Notes: generated from the sequence alone by a model not told the origin. A stretch of DNA of 64,000 bases from Lepisosteus oculatus (GCF_040954835.1 NC_090707.1:17440570-17504569); one strand, 5' to 3'; positions 1 to 12,781 are shown, numbered from the stretch's first letter. Numbers and translations: made by a program.

Positions 1-2208
1 AACTGTATTCGCTTTTTATTGGTAGTTGAGTGTGAGTGTGTTTCCATTCTATCGGGAATACTGTCTGCATTGGTATATGGAAATGTCTGTAAAACCGCAA
101 GATCAGGTTTAGGACAGTATTGTCTGCAGACAAAGGGTGAAGGATATATTCTAGAGACTGCAGGCGAAGAAATTGAGACTGAGAAGCCCAGGTTTATGAT
201 AAATTGATTCACAGGTAAGCAATTGCATGGCAAAATGCAACCTTTAACCATGGGTTTACATAATGCGAGGGTATAAATATGATTTATTCCATTTAAAGGG
301 GTGATCTTTATTAATGTCGCTTTTGCCAGCATAACCAAGCAAGCACGTTTTAGAAACAAAAATATGTAATTTATAAGACGAGTTTACAGTTTTTAGCAAC
401 CATGGGCACTTTCGAAAGGTTAGACCGGACACATGTCCTGCACATACATTTTGACGTCGGTTTTCAGCTGATTTTGCGGTTTTGTGAAAAAAGGAGAAGG
501 AAATAAAAGGGGAAAGAGGCACAAGAACTTTTCATGTTGTCATATAGAAAGTTAGATCATAAATCACATTAATTTGTTGTCTTATCGTCAGGGTATAGTT
601 GGACTTGATTTATGTGATTTAAAGTATATTGCTATGTAAACCTATAACGTAACAATATATATTTTAATTGCTTTCGTCATTTTCGTTGCATTCGTTAGAA
701 TAAAAACTGGTAGTGCGATCTGTTCCTGTTTCTAGTTTGTAACAGAATAACTGCTGTATTTTGCATGTTTTTATTTGTTTTGTGAAAAAAACACAATCTG
801 GTCTTACAAGATGCACTTTCGTCATAAATGATGAGATATCGGAATTATATTATTTTGATAACTCAAAAGTAATATTTGTGAATATTCCTTTTTGCCATTT
901 TTACATTTGATTGAAAATTACGTTTCAGTTTAAGTTGACTTTTTTTCTCTAAAACAAGGTTTTTGTCGTGTCTAAGTAAAAGTGGAATTCAGCTCTGTGG
1001 TATACAATCTTTGATGATTGCATGCTTTTTACAATGTTTTTATTTTCTTGAAGTGTAATATGATTTGTGTTCTTTAAGCAGATAAATCCAATAAATGAAT
1101 AAAAAATAACTTTTGCGTTTGCAAATATACATTTTAACAATGGCGATCGAAGAAGTTATTTTTAATGTATTTTTATACTTATGTTTTCTCTATTTCAGTA
1201 CGTGTATCACTCTTTTTGGTTACCTTTCTCCGGGATTAAGATCTTTTTTCTTTATTAATCCTCTCCGTATCAATTCACTCAATAAAAATAAATAGCTATA
1301 TATACATATAAAACATGAAAAAAAGTTTTATTAGAGAAAAGGTATGGGCTTTGTTTAAGTACACAACATCGGATTGTTCAGACGTTTTTCATAGCAACAT
1401 GCCTTCAAGCTACGGGCCTGCCAATTTAGTAAACTGAATCCAATTACGGAGAACAGCACTTCATTTGGCTGGATAGATACACTTACTTATAACTTCACCT
1501 AAAATTTCTGCAACACCTTTACGGGTTCCATCCTTAAATGAAATCCACGAAAGAGAAACTTTGCGTCTGAAGCTTTTCTAACCAAGCAGGTATTTGGTCA
1601 GGACCCACCGCGTACTGAAAAATAGCAGAAGGAAAAAAAAGAAGATAATTCTTCGATATCAGTGCCTTGAAGGAATAACATACCGATTTACACTTTGGAA
1701 AAGATAAATATTTCCACCTGGAACGTATATTGGAACGGTATTGAAGAAAATATTTGCTAAAGGAAAACGAAACGATAGCTTAAGATAACGACTCATTGTA
1801 GCTACATTAGTAGCTGCCTATTGTGTTATTATATATAACAACTTACCGTAACAACGCGTGGGCGAGAAACATTGTCGCCTAAGAAAAGCGAACCACACCA
1901 AATAATAGAAATCAAAGTAATTAAGTCCATCATTAGATATATATTGAACAGGATGCACTCATTCCTCTTGTCCGACGTTGATTCAGTTTTAAGACTTTTA
2001 ACTTGTTTTCTTCTACCATAATTAACAATAACAAAAGCTCGGACACTGATTTACGTCCAAGTGAATGCACTAAAAATCGTAAAAATAAATCAGGCCTAAG
2101 ACCGCAAACCTAAAATCGTAAAATCTACTTGTTCTTTCTCAAATGTAGTACGAGTATCTTGCGAATAGTGGTTTTTAAAGTGTCGTACCTTCAGGGCCTG
2201 GTTAAGCG
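1..2208. other. hoxd4-hoxd3 intergenic spacer, 5' part
   Basis: AT-rich DNA without a supportable gene. Short open frames (for example 62 codons at 19-207) resemble no protein I know and are what chance gives. hoxd4 itself is not in the window; poly(A)-like AATAAA hexamers near 697 and 1281 could belong to its 3' end, but nothing ties them to it. No mir-10 hairpin is present, as expected, because mir-10b lies on the other side of hoxd4. Confidence 0.6.
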
Positions 2209-2217
2209 TATAAAAGG
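2209..2217 (+). promoter_or_regulatory. candidate TATA box (TATAAAAGG), distal hoxd3 promoter?
   Basis: TATAAAAGG is a near-perfect TATA consensus in a locally GC-richer context (gcgTATAAAAGGctgtgg), on the strand of hoxd3 and about 6 kb upstream of its start codon. Hox3 genes in other vertebrates use several upstream leader exons and promoters, so this may be a distal hoxd3 promoter. A chance match is possible; there is no transcript evidence. Confidence 0.3.
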
Positions 2218-3154
2218 CTGTGGTGAAAACTTGCGAGATGGGTTGCATTGTGACTTATTTGAAGCGCTTCCGTTCGTTGTTCATTAATCTGTGAGTTATT
2301 GCAGAACAAGCCAAAGGTCACACAAAAGGCTTATGACTGCTAAATATTTTTGGCTAGCTCTTTGTGTAGATTTACTTCATTCGTTTTTTTCACACTACAA
2401 AATTTATAGCCGAGGTTAGACGCATGGCTATATTGTGTCCCAATCATTTCAGATATTTCCTGAATAACATCCGTATTCTTTGCTGTCTAACAGTAGCCAA
2501 AATGACAAGAGTAGAATTAGGGTCATTTTGCATTTTATGTTCAAATATTTGGAAAGTATAGACATTAAAGTGAATAGAATTAGTTTTTAGGCCATTTAAA
2601 CTACGTTATTCAGAATCCTTGAGTAACGTAACCTTTTTGTGAAGATATACTGCTATTTTAATTTTGTTGTGTGGGGAACTGGAATGTTTATCAAAATTAA
2701 ATGTATTTCATTGTATGAGAATATAATGCATGATTGGAATACCAGCCACTTGCTGCATCTTACTATTTAATTTGGTACCATGTCCTTAAAAAAATACATT
2801 GTTATATGTTGTCTACATTGTTTGATTCAAGGAATCGGATAAAAATATTTTTCCTTATAACGGTTCAAATAGTGTAACTGCAGGCCATTGTATTTGGCGA
2901 TGTGCGCATTCTCTCGCTAGTTCATAGCTTCAAGACCTTAGTTCAACGTAAATGAAATCTATGTGTTCAAGGAAACTTTAAAGAAATGAATTAATCCATC
3001 TCAAAGTCCCCAACCGGGCACAAGAGTTGCACTCCGAACAAGGGTATTTAAATTGCAAAGGTATAGTTCAGGACAATTCGACGCGCTGATTCAACGCGCG
3101 CGCATTAAACCCACAAGACTTCAAATGACAAGCGAACTGTTTTTCATTTTCTAG
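2218..3154. other. intergenic spacer, nothing coding
   Basis: No gene visible. The last 150 bases (from about 3000) become GC-richer, with CpG-containing runs (gacgcgctgattc, cgcgcgcgc) and a TATTTAAAT element near 3044, just before the candidate exon at 3155. This is compatible with a promoter-proximal segment. Confidence 0.4.
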
Positions 3155-3223
3155 GTTGGGAAGTCGATAATGAAGAGAGCGATAAAGAAGTAACAAATCA
3201 AAGCAGAAATAAAGACGTCATTG
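3155..3223 (+). other. candidate noncoding 5' leader exon of hoxd3 (69 nt)
   Basis: The segment is bounded by a strong acceptor (pyrimidine-rich tttttcattttctag ending at 3154) and a consensus donor (attg|gtaagttt, GT at 3224). It contains in-frame stops and no useful ORF, so it would be untranslated. It lies 4.9 kb upstream of the hoxd3 coding-exon acceptor at 8083. Family knowledge: Hox3 genes commonly have short noncoding leader exons far upstream. Inference: this is such an exon, spliced to 8084. An alternative is a chance pairing of splice-like signals. Confidence 0.45.
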
Positions 3224-3656
3224 GTAAGTTTACTTTCCCTGTACATAATTACAAAGTGATAAAAAAGTCAGGACACATGCATTGAATTAGTTTCATACAG
3301 TGCGTTCATGATATGGCTATAAGTCCTTAATTACAAACACACCATCTGTGAAATAAAATACGAAATGAAATAAGATTTTATATTATGGAAACACTCTTTA
3401 ATAGCCAGGGACTGTAATCCACGATAACATAAATCATAGTATAGCTTTGGGTAGAAAATGGATTGGTTTCGCTGTCCCGCGTATCATTCGAGTATACTAT
3501 CACAGAATATTGTTCCCATTGTGCCACAAAACCGATAATCCTTGGATCTGGAGGTTTCTTTGCATCCCAATTCCCGGTACAGCAGAAGAGGCTTCTGGAA
3601 AAAATAGCTTGCAGGAGCCGTTTCAGAAATGGTCTGTGGAAGATGTTAGTCGCGCT

Positions 3657-3664
3657 TATATAAA
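3657..3664 (+). promoter_or_regulatory. candidate TATA box (TATATAAA), proximal hoxd3 leader promoter
   Basis: TATATAAA followed by a GC-rich stretch (cggcccttcc) is a textbook core-promoter arrangement; initiation would be near 3685-3690. A possible splice donor (tctgaag|gtatag) follows at 3757/3758, so a first exon of about 70 nt could splice to the acceptor at 8083. The 102-codon open frame across this region (3447-3755) resembles no known protein and is probably incidental. Confidence 0.35.
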
Positions 3665-3759
3665 CGGCCCTTCCATTCTGCTAGAGAAGAACTTGCGGAG
3701 TAGGACATTCTTCAGCTGGCCTTCCTCCTACGCGCAGCCTGTTTTACACTTCTGAAGGT

Positions 3760-6700
3760 ATAGCAAGTCTTGGGAAGTGTTTTCTTTTCATTCCTTAGTG
3801 AAGCGTTTACGACCATAGCACTAGCAGTCATAAATTTTGCGGCGGCCCACAATGACAGGTGCATTGATATGCACTACGAGGACTTTCGGCTTCTTAATAA
3901 CTACTGTATCGGGCTGTCCAGTCGCCAGACTCTCATTCATTCTTGTATATTACATTACATATTGATTTTAAAACACAAATATGTGTGTTGGATATAAATG
4001 GGAACAATACAAGAGCTAAGAAATTATCATTTTTCTTTTGTTTGTAACATTTGAGTCGCCATTTTCTTCTCACCACTCTAGGCATTATATGTGAGCATTT
4101 AGGTTACAATTAGCATATTGGAACGACCCTCCCATCTCCTGGACTATATAGCCTACTTATTGTGCAAAAGATGAGCAGACGGAACTACATTATGCTAGCT
4201 AAGGATATACAGCCAAACAGTGTGTAAAGCTAAAGACTAAACTATATTTAAAATATACAATATTTTATAGCGCTATAATACAATGCGGTTTTATATGATT
4301 GTACGCACTGACAGTGAAACAAAGCTTAGAGTGGCATAAATACTACCATTTCTTTTTTTCTTAAGTAAATAAATAATGTGAAAAAGGGGTTGGAAATCTT
4401 AGATTCAGAAACAGTTGACCATTGTCCAAGTGATTTATAACCCGTGTTCGGTTCAACCAAAGTTCACAAGCAGATGTAACATTTAAACGGAAAAAGGTGG
4501 CTGTTTCCCCCGTCCTTTCTTTTTAGACATTGCAATGTACTAGACAATAAGTGCTTCCAAGGTTTAATCCATATTTCTCCCACAAAATTAACTGGCGTGT
4601 TTTAGTTCATCTCCGAAGAAATCAGATTTATGATTGAAAGCGAACTGAAAACACTTCGCATTTTGTAAATATTGTTAACCTACATACTGTTCACGATTTG
4701 CAAACAACGTGCAGCACATGACTGTGTTTTAGATTTTACTAGTAGGCCTATAATTAGTTTAGGAAATAAGAAAATAGAAGAGATGCTGATTATCTCTATT
4801 CATTGAGAAAGAAAGAATTTATGCTTTCTGGTTAAGTATTACTTAATAACATCCTGATAAATTTGCATGTATCCAAGGCAGATAGATTAATATAATCATA
4901 CCATGATTTTTTTAAGCGATTCAATAAAGAGTATGAATCAGACTACATTTATCCAAGCTTTGCAGTCTTCTCGGGTTTTTAACAGATTAAATCAGGAAAA
5001 AGTATTTTGGTAAAAGTGCACACGTGGTAGTCAACTCGTGTTTTGTTTCCATTTAAACACATATGTACCATTTACCATTTACTCTTAAGGTAGTTACGTG
5101 CATAAGTGTACATACAACAGAGTGACGATCTTCACATCATGTTCGGAGCTACTTGGTCTATCTCCACACAATGTATAGCATTGAGCGGTATAAGTGAAAG
5201 GAAAGATCTGTGGGGTTTACCGCTGATCTGGCATTTTTGTGTGATTGGTTTGACACAAAGGCGAGTTTAAAGGCTTAAGTTATACTTTAACTATCTTCCT
5301 TCATTGTTGCCTGAAGGAATACGAGAGAAAGGCTTTACGGACAGCCTTCGACGCTGAAGAAAGAACAAAATCAAGCATAGTTTGTAAAAAAGGTTCTGTC
5401 AGATATGATGGAGAGTTTCTATTGAGAGTTGTTAGACCATTTAAGGCTGGACCTGTTACAATCTGGCAAATATATGATCACATCGCAGCAACACTTGTGT
5501 AGTTATTCAGATGTTGCATCATGACTTGTAAGAGAAATGTAAGAAGAGCTATGATAACGTTTTTCTGCACACCGTAATCAGTAAGCACCCAAATGTGAGT
5601 GGTCCTTTTTACCGAGGAAAAAACGGTAGCTAGAAAAACGACTGTATTGTCTATGCACGTACTGTTGCAAGTTAAATTTCGCGTCGTAACCATAAAACAA
5701 CACACATTTTCCTCATAAATATTTAACAGGCATATGAAAATGCTCTGTAACTGAGCTACACACAGAAGATGATAGTTTGAAAGAGTGTGGATAGTCAAGC
5801 ATCAGAGGCCAAAGCCGTCCCAGTTACTTTCGGTCTATACCAAAATCAGAATATTGTACCATTTATCTTTTTATCATTCGAGAACTTTTAACAAGTGATT
5901 TCATTTTTTGTTTCGGTGTTATTTATCCTCGGAGACTTTTCTACCATGCACTCTCGTACAATTGCGACTAACAAAAAGGAACACAAGATCTAATTCAGTT
6001 TGGCTCACTAAATCGACCATACCTTGTTACTTTACGCAAATGTATGGAATTGGTAACATTTTGTGGTAATAGCGTGAAGGGAAGGGAACGTTTTATGGTT
6101 ACCAATTATTCATTATTCTTTATTATTGTCTCTGTTCACTAAAATGTAGCCTAATTGAAAATTTGAACTATACGGAGCTGCAAAATTTGTAGTTTGAGAG
6201 TACGAATTTTAAAAATGAATTATCTTTGACAATGTGATCAGTTTAATCATGGTTGAAATTGTAAAACGTGGTCATTAGAGATAATTGTAGGTGGGTTTTC
6301 TTCGAGAGTTTAGCGATTAAAAACCTGAATCTTTGCGTGTTGACTCACTATGTATGTTTTGCCCTGTTATCAGGCACTTGTAAAAATGTTGCTATGCTAT
6401 AGATAGGGGCTACTGTATGTTGCAAGATAAATGGAAAGTTCTACTCGCATACGTTAAAGCCACTGTGAACGCATAACTGGATTAGGAGACATGAGAATCA
6501 AGATTTATAGTTCGAGTTTTGTCCGCACCATTGAAGTGTTGACATCGGATTAAGACCGTTCCATTTGATGCAAATGTTTGGCTGGATGTGATGATTGTGA
6601 GTATGATACAAGAGTATTCTGGCAATCTGGAAAACAGTCCATATCACAAAGGCGATGTTATCTGTCAATCTGACAACAGTTCATTTCACTCATTAAGTGT

Positions 6701-8083
6701 TTTGATATCGTGAGTTGGCTAGACTAGAGCGTTAACACACTAAGAAAGACCAGGCCAAATCTAGAATCTCGGGTGATAGGCTACACTTGAATGGTACCTC
6801 TTCACCGACATTTTACTTTCATCGTGGTGATGAAAAGCGGAAATGAAACACCTAATTTTCCCTTTGAAAAATATTGTATGTACGGGCATTTAGATGTACC
6901 TCAATAAATTCCGAAACGGTTAATACACCACCATCTTCGTATATCGCTCCTGAATTATTGCCATATGAAGTGATGTATAAAACTAGCCATGTTGTACTAT
7001 ACTGATAAAGGAAACCTGTGTTTTTAAACATGGAACACCAAATACTTCAGATTTTATAGTTTGAATAGATAATAAGTGTGCTTAGTAAGTATATGCTTTT
7101 AATATTATTGTACCAAATGTACTGTAACTCGTCGTTTTCATATTTTCTTTGGACTTTGTATTACGTGTGCTACACAAGGAAAACACCATAGCACCCAAAC
7201 TAATACAAATGCGTTTAAACAACCGCAGACTTACGTTGTTTAGAAATTAACTTGAACATAAAGATTTTATTAATGTTTGTTTTGTCAAAGCGCATGATTG
7301 CTTGGCTCCTGGGTGATCTGAAGGTTAACGAAGTTGAAACAACTTCAGTGCAAGTTGATATACAATATATAGGATATATCTGTGCAATCTAAAAGGTTCT
7401 GTAAAAAACACTTCAAGTGTAACACAATAAGAAATGTGTAAAAGAGACGATAAATTAAAATATAAAGTGCTCCCAAAATAGTTTTCCTTAAACATTTCAC
7501 ATTACTTGTCACTGTGGAAAGCAATGATTCAGCACAGTCGTGTTTGAGTTGACCTCGACAACCTACATTTTCTCTCCGCTATCCCACAAATTGCTCGAAT
7601 CAAAGGAAAAGCCTGCTCAGTGCAAATGGTCTTCTTTATTAGATTTAAACTCTGATGGTTCACTCCATTTGCTGCACGGGTAGGCATCATTTTGGGCTCC
7701 CCTAGAATAATTTTGCTTGCTCGCTTAGGTCAATTTCTGTGACTCACGAGAGCCAGATAACCTGTGTAGTGAAAATCATAGAAAACTCATAAATAAAAAA
7801 GACACACATTTTAGGGTTACTATACAATAGTAGTATACTACTCTACTGCTACATGTCTTGCCTGATGCATATTGTTTATAATTCCTTATCTTAAAATAGA
7901 GTAGGCTACATCCACTATCACAGACACCTCTCCTTTTAAAGTCATTATTTTAGCATGAGAAAGTATTGTGTATTTTATTTTAGTTACAAACAGGAAAATA
8001 AACGAAATTCCCACTCATCCCTGCGTGGGCAAAGGTTTTAGCCTTATAATCTCTTTCAGCTTCCTTCTTGTTTTATGTTGCAG
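3760..8083. other. intergenic spacer / leader introns upstream of hoxd3
   Basis: About 4.3 kb of AT-rich sequence without a supportable coding region; the longest open frame (106 codons, minus strand, 5478-5798) has no recognisable motif. No transposon was recognised. If the leader exons above are real, this stretch is transcribed as intron. The last 30 bases form a good acceptor (cttccttcttgttttatgttgcag, last base 8083; pyrimidine-rich with a few purines). Confidence 0.5.
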
Positions 8084-8184
8084 GTCGGAAAACCAGCCGA
8101 GATTGGAAGATACCCTTCACGTGACACAACAAACCCATGCCATTGGATAAGAGCATCCAGGCCTCGTCACTTTGAAACACCACA
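8084..8184 (+). other. hoxd3: hoxd3 5' untranslated part of the first coding exon
   Basis: Begins after a strong pyrimidine-rich acceptor ending ttgcag at 8083 and runs to the ATG at 8185. An in-frame TGA at 8173-8175, four codons before the ATG, shuts off any upstream in-frame extension. The longer N-terminus annotated for human HOXD3 (about 16 residues before MQKAAYY) is therefore not encoded here. Confidence 0.6.
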
Positions 8185-10743
8185 ATGCAGAAAGCTGCGT
8201 ACTATGACAATTCTGGACTGTTCGGGGGGTATTCGTACTCCAAATCTGACTCGTATAGTTACAGTTCCACTCATCAGCCTTACCCGTCATCTAATATTGA
8301 GAACGACTTTCAGGGTCCAGTGTGTACCATTCAAACCCCAACAATCAGACCCCCCAGTCATAAACCTAGTGAGATAAATGGCAGCTGCATGCGAACGACT
8401 AACAATCAGAGCAGCAGCCAGCCGACAGCCATCAATGAGCAACAGCAAGCACCTCCTTTGCCAGCCTCTTCACCAAACTCCGGCAGCACTTCCTCCCAGA
8501 AAAAAAAGACAGCTTCTAATTCTACCAGTTCTACCACCCCTATTATTACAAAGCAAATATTCCCATGGATGAAGGAATCGCGACAGAACTCAAAACAGAA
8601 AAACAACTGCACAACTCCAGGTATACAGATTTTTACATAGAGGCTGCGGTACAGAGAGTAGGCACAGGTGCTTAACGATTTAATTGCTTAATTGCTTTCT
8701 ACGTCGCAAAAAGGCACCTGACTTAGTCGTGTTGAACTCAAAAGGGCTTACGGAGATCACCGATACTTAACTTTTTTTTAAGTTTTATAGGTTATTTCTT
8801 TCTTTGTTTTGTATAGGTAATACTCACGCACCTATTACACTTCATTGTAAACCATTGATACGTCGTCTTAATTTCTTGGGCCGAATTTAAGTGTTCAAGA
8901 CGCTTTGTCCTCAGGGTTCTAACGATTGTCACATGCTATCACAACCAGCCTCAATATTACACGCAAAGGTCAGTTTACCATTTTACATTTCAGAGGGAAA
9001 TCAGTAAATGTTCACTACCAACGGCTATATTCATTAATTAAAAATATGATTCGTTTAACATTTCAAGTGTAAACAGGGAAATACTTTTCCCAAAGTATTA
9101 ATGTCATTCCTCCGATTGATAACATATCTGAAAGCTGGCTGTTTGTGTGTTTCTAATTGTATATTAATGAAAACGGTCATGTAGTCTACATATAGAATAT
9201 TCACAGTATTTTGATTATTGACATTAGGGTTCACGTCTTTAAAGTGAAAGGGGCCTTTTGCTGCTGTGGTCATTAAAAACATTGTAGACTAATACTTGTC
9301 TTTAGGGTGGTTCTGTGTGTTTTATACCGTGAAGTCCGGTATAATTAAGAAATCGTATTTTATAGAAGGTTCTTAAACCATCACGATGGTATAGGATTAG
9401 AGATAGTTAAAACGTATTTTTGGTCAGTTCACTTATTTATTCTTGATGAAACTGCAAATAAAACGCACAAATCCAATGATCATTGTGGGTCTGGAATAAC
9501 AAATATATGTTTTATGTTAACAAAAGCACATTTCTTAAAAAGCTTAACATATTTACTACTTTCCGGGGAAGCATGAAACACGATTAGATTTTGTGCTCCG
9601 TGGAAAAAAAGGTGTATTAAAACTCCACAGCTCATGCTCAGTCAGAGTGCAGCCTATACAAAATCAGGATTATTTCCAAGACGCTAATAATGTCTGACAA
9701 AAGACAGTTATTGAATTACTGTATAATGTAATTGTGGTGCCATTGTAGGCGTTAAGCTTTTATTGCAACTCTTTTTAAGTGAATGATCTGGTTTATTCTG
9801 CTAAATGGGATTCATGAAACGTTGGTGTACTTGTAAAAAAACAGCTTCAGCCACAACAGTAGGCTACACTACACTGAACATTTAAGATGCAGTGCATATA
9901 AAAATCAAACATATTCACGCAGTTGATGACAGTGCGACTTCGCTAGTAAACAGTGCTCACATTTGTAACTGATTTCCTCAAACTGTTATTTCAGGTGACA
10001 CGTGTGATGACAAAAGTCCTCCAGGACCAGCCTCGAAAAGAGTCCGTACTGCTTACACCAGCGCCCAACTTGTAGAACTCGAAAAGGAATTCCATTTCAA
10101 CCGGTATCTCTGTCGTCCCCGCAGAGTGGAAATGGCCAATTTATTGAATCTCACGGAGCGCCAAATAAAGATCTGGTTTCAAAACAGGAGGATGAAGTAC
10201 AAAAAGGATCAAAAAGCAAAGGGGATAATGCACTCTCCAGTTGGACATTCCCCAGACAGAAGTCCACCATTAAGTGGCCCGAACCACATTGGATATTCCA
10301 GTCAGCTACCTAATGTGAACAGCCTGAGCTACGATGCTCCCTCGCCAACATCATTTGCTAAGCCGCAGCAAAATATGTACGGCTTGGCTGCTTACACAGC
10401 ACCATTAGGTGGCTGTATACCACAGCAGAAAAGGTACCCGGGATCTGAATATGAACACCACAGCATGCAAGGCAACGGTGGCTTTGCCAATGCTAATTTA
10501 CAAGGCAGCCCCGTGTATGTTGGAGGGAATTTTGTTGATTCCATGCCAGCCTCGGGTCCCATGTTCAACCTCGGCCATCTTCCTCATCCTTCTTCGGCCA
10601 GCGTGGACTACAGCTGCGCGGCTCAGATTCCGGGCAACCACCACCATGGACCTTGTGACCCCCATCCTACATACACAGATCTAACATCTCACCACTCATC
10701 TCAGGGAAGGATTCAGGAGGCACCTAAACTGACGCATCTGTAG
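8185..10743 (+). CDS. hoxd3: Homeobox protein Hox-D3
   Basis: Sequence-specific transcription factor of paralogue group 3, nuclear; patterns posterior hindbrain, pharyngeal arches and anterior vertebrae (family knowledge). Two coding exons, 8185-8620 and 9995-10743, joined in phase 1 (ccag|gtatac donor, tttcag acceptor); 394 residues. The N-terminus [20 protein letters not shown] is the Hox3 signature. The hexapeptide IFPWMK (PBX contact) is at residues 125-130, preceded by low-complexity Q/P/S tracts. The homeodomain spans about 159-218, with the Hox3 helix 3 [19 protein letters not shown]. The C-terminal Hox3-specific domain (about 325-394) ends in APKLTHL, as in human HOXD3. The start is fixed by family agreement and an in-frame stop four codons upstream. 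Intron 1374 bp. The gene is intact, slightly shorter than human (432) because alanine/glycine/proline runs and the N-terminal extension are missing. Confidence 0.98.
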
Positions 10744-10847
10744 TGGACTGTCGTTGTGCCGAAGCGAGCTCTTCGCTTTTTTATTACCTCACTAGTCTGA
10801 AGTACTTTATATAATTACGCTCCACGAGAGTTATCTGTATTAGCCTG

Positions 10848-10870
10848 TATTATTATTATTATTATTATTT
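10848..10870. repeat. (TTA)n microsatellite
   Basis: Seven to eight TAT/TTA units inside the inferred hoxd3 3' UTR. Confidence 0.85.
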
Positions 10871-11718
10871 TAAAACAGTTGTGTTCCTTTTCCTGGCTGA
10901 CGGTGATCAGCCAAAGGATATTTTTGTCAGCTGTTTCACTTTTTGAAGTGCAATGCGCAACACAGTTAAGGACTGAAAAAAAAAAAAACGTTTTACTTGA
11001 AGGTAAGTCCTGTAGAGATTTCAGTTTTAGCAAACCACAACAATAGGGTGGTTTCGTACAAAAGAAGAAAAAAAAAATCAGTGATGTTTTTGTCCGCATT
11101 TGGTCTCAGTTCAGACAGCTTAATTTATGTATTTTTTCAAGAATGTAAGAAAGACTTTTAACTCGATTATAGGTATTTATTATTTAAAGAGAAAGAAGTT
11201 TGTATCATTTATTATTTATCCTTGTCTTAATGTATTTATGTGGACATTTGTAGAATTTATGCAACATACCTTGGGCAGATTAATTGTTGTCCTTTGCCAT
11301 TTTATTCCTTCTTTAGTGAATTGGTTCGAAATAGGTGAGAGAATAGTTTTAAGCAGTTGTAAAAGTGGCTGGTGTTTGTAGTTTTTGTAAGGGTTAATTC
11401 TGACAGCAAATTGTAAGCATTCAAGTTAATCTAAAATGTTACATTACACTATAGATGATACATATTTCTGAAAAAATGTTTTAATTTAAAACTTCAGATA
11501 CTATTTGGGAAAATATTTAGAATTAAAATAATTTATTTGAACTTGTCGATCTTTGTTTTATGTGAGCAGCACACCAGCATGTCATTTATTGTTTTCATGT
11601 ATTTGTTCATATTACCTCAAATTATTTCGTTCTGGGTTATACCGTTAATGCATAAATTGACTAAACACTAATGATAATTTATGAAATGTTATATTTTAGT
11701 GTGTTAAGCATTTTTGTA

Positions 11719-11724
11719 AATAAA
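11719..11724 (+). terminator. poly(A) signal AATAAA, hoxd3
   Basis: AATAAA in tttgtAATAAAgtgtttaac, followed by GT-rich sequence, about 980 nt after the hoxd3 stop codon. Best candidate for the hoxd3 3' end. Confidence 0.5.
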
Positions 11725-11740
11725 GTGTTTAACTTAAAGG

Positions 11741-12591
11741 ATATTGGATAAGAGAATCCTTTATTTACCAGCAGTGTGGTTTCAATTAGCTTAAAATATA
11801 TTCAAGTAGTAAACTACGCTTCTAACAAATTAAAGCCATTCTGTATGTTTTCTTTTGCCGTACGTTATATGCTTAAAGACTCACATGAGAACAAAACGTC
11901 ATATTTCATTCATTATATTTTATAACCGGTAACCCATTTTTAAATGTTAGTTTAAACCGTACATATAAAATGCTAGATTTTTCAAATTATCTTGAAATCC
12001 CACGAACGTTTTTTCAAGCGGCAGCAGATAATGGATTTGATCGTTATTCACACAACAATGCAGCTACGTCAGCTCTCCCACACGTTTGCAGACAATGACA
12101 TCCTTTCCACAGCAGAGGGGAGGCTATTGATAACCGTCGACGTGGGAAAATTGGTAGCCTACTCCCTACGTTACGAGTATAGTTTTTACCAACTGAATGT
12201 AAAACGCATTTTTCAATTTGTTTCAGAGCGACGTCTAAGCTTAACTATCATTCCTTGGTATCCTATTGATACTGGTTGCAAGGACGCGGTTAAGACTATG
12301 GCGAATACCTCCACCAGCGTTAGCTAAGGCCAGAGCTTGAACCCATCATTCTGCAGGCTGACATTTACTACACGTGTGACAGAGGTGGAATCATTTTTTT
12401 CTTTCTCCGCTTATCAGGCAAATATATATGAAATAAGCTGTGTAGACACTATTGTGACGACAGTTAAACAAAAACCGAACATTTTTACCTGTGTATTTGT
12501 TTATACACAAAAAGCAACACAGGGCTGAAAATCCAATTCGATTCAGTCGAAGTCAAAAGATTTTAAAAAATATTTTATCGTCACCCTTGTC
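11741..12591. other. hoxd3-hoxd2 intergenic spacer
   Basis: Roughly 850 bases without a supportable gene. A 111-codon open frame at 11992-12327 resembles nothing known. The segment 12330-12400 carries an E-box CACGTG and a MEIS/PREP-type TGACAG (in acacgtgtgacagagg). Because Hox2 rhombomere enhancers lie just upstream of the gene in the other clusters, this is the natural place for a hoxd2 hindbrain enhancer, but no Krox20 site was recognised. Confidence 0.4.
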
Positions 12592-12640
12592 ATTGGTCCA
12601 CTAGATCATGTGACAGTCAATTCACTCCCCCCCCATCTTA
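12592..12640 (+). promoter_or_regulatory. hoxd2: candidate hoxd2 proximal promoter elements
   Basis: An inverted CCAAT box (ATTGG, 12592-12596), an ATCATG, an E-box-like CATGTGAC (12607-12614) overlapping a MEIS/PREP TGACAG (12611-12616), then a run of eight or more C. The ATG follows about 165-190 bases later. A TTTAATAAATG near 12670 could serve as a weak TATA. The hoxd1 promoter has a similar order (ATTGG, ATCATG, CATGACC), suggesting a shared inherited architecture. Confidence 0.4.
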
Positions 12641-12781
12641 ACCTTATCCTTGTGAATTGAATTGGCATTCTTTAATAAATGCTAGCTCCCAAAATCGCGA
12701 TAATTGTATTTTGTTTGTAAATTGAAATGTGCACTGTGTAAGATTTTGGGACCGAGTTCTTAAAACGCCTGAAAAGCCGAG

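Larger units (their letters stand above)
10744..11740 (+). other. hoxd3: hoxd3 3' untranslated region (inferred)
   Basis: AT-rich sequence between the stop codon and the first good poly(A) signal, an inferred UTR of about 1 kb. It contains the short (TTA)n tract at 10848 and A-runs near 10976 and 11069. Extent inferred only from the AATAAA at 11719. Confidence 0.5.

Noticed and set aside
1..8083. Search for mir-10 or another miRNA hairpin and for hoxd4 exons
   Set aside because: No mature miR-10 sequence and no homeobox on either strand; mir-10b lies beyond hoxd4.
8075..8377. Upstream 100-codon frame overlapping the hoxd3 start
   Set aside because: Different frame from hoxd3; the hoxd3 frame has a TGA four codons before its ATG.
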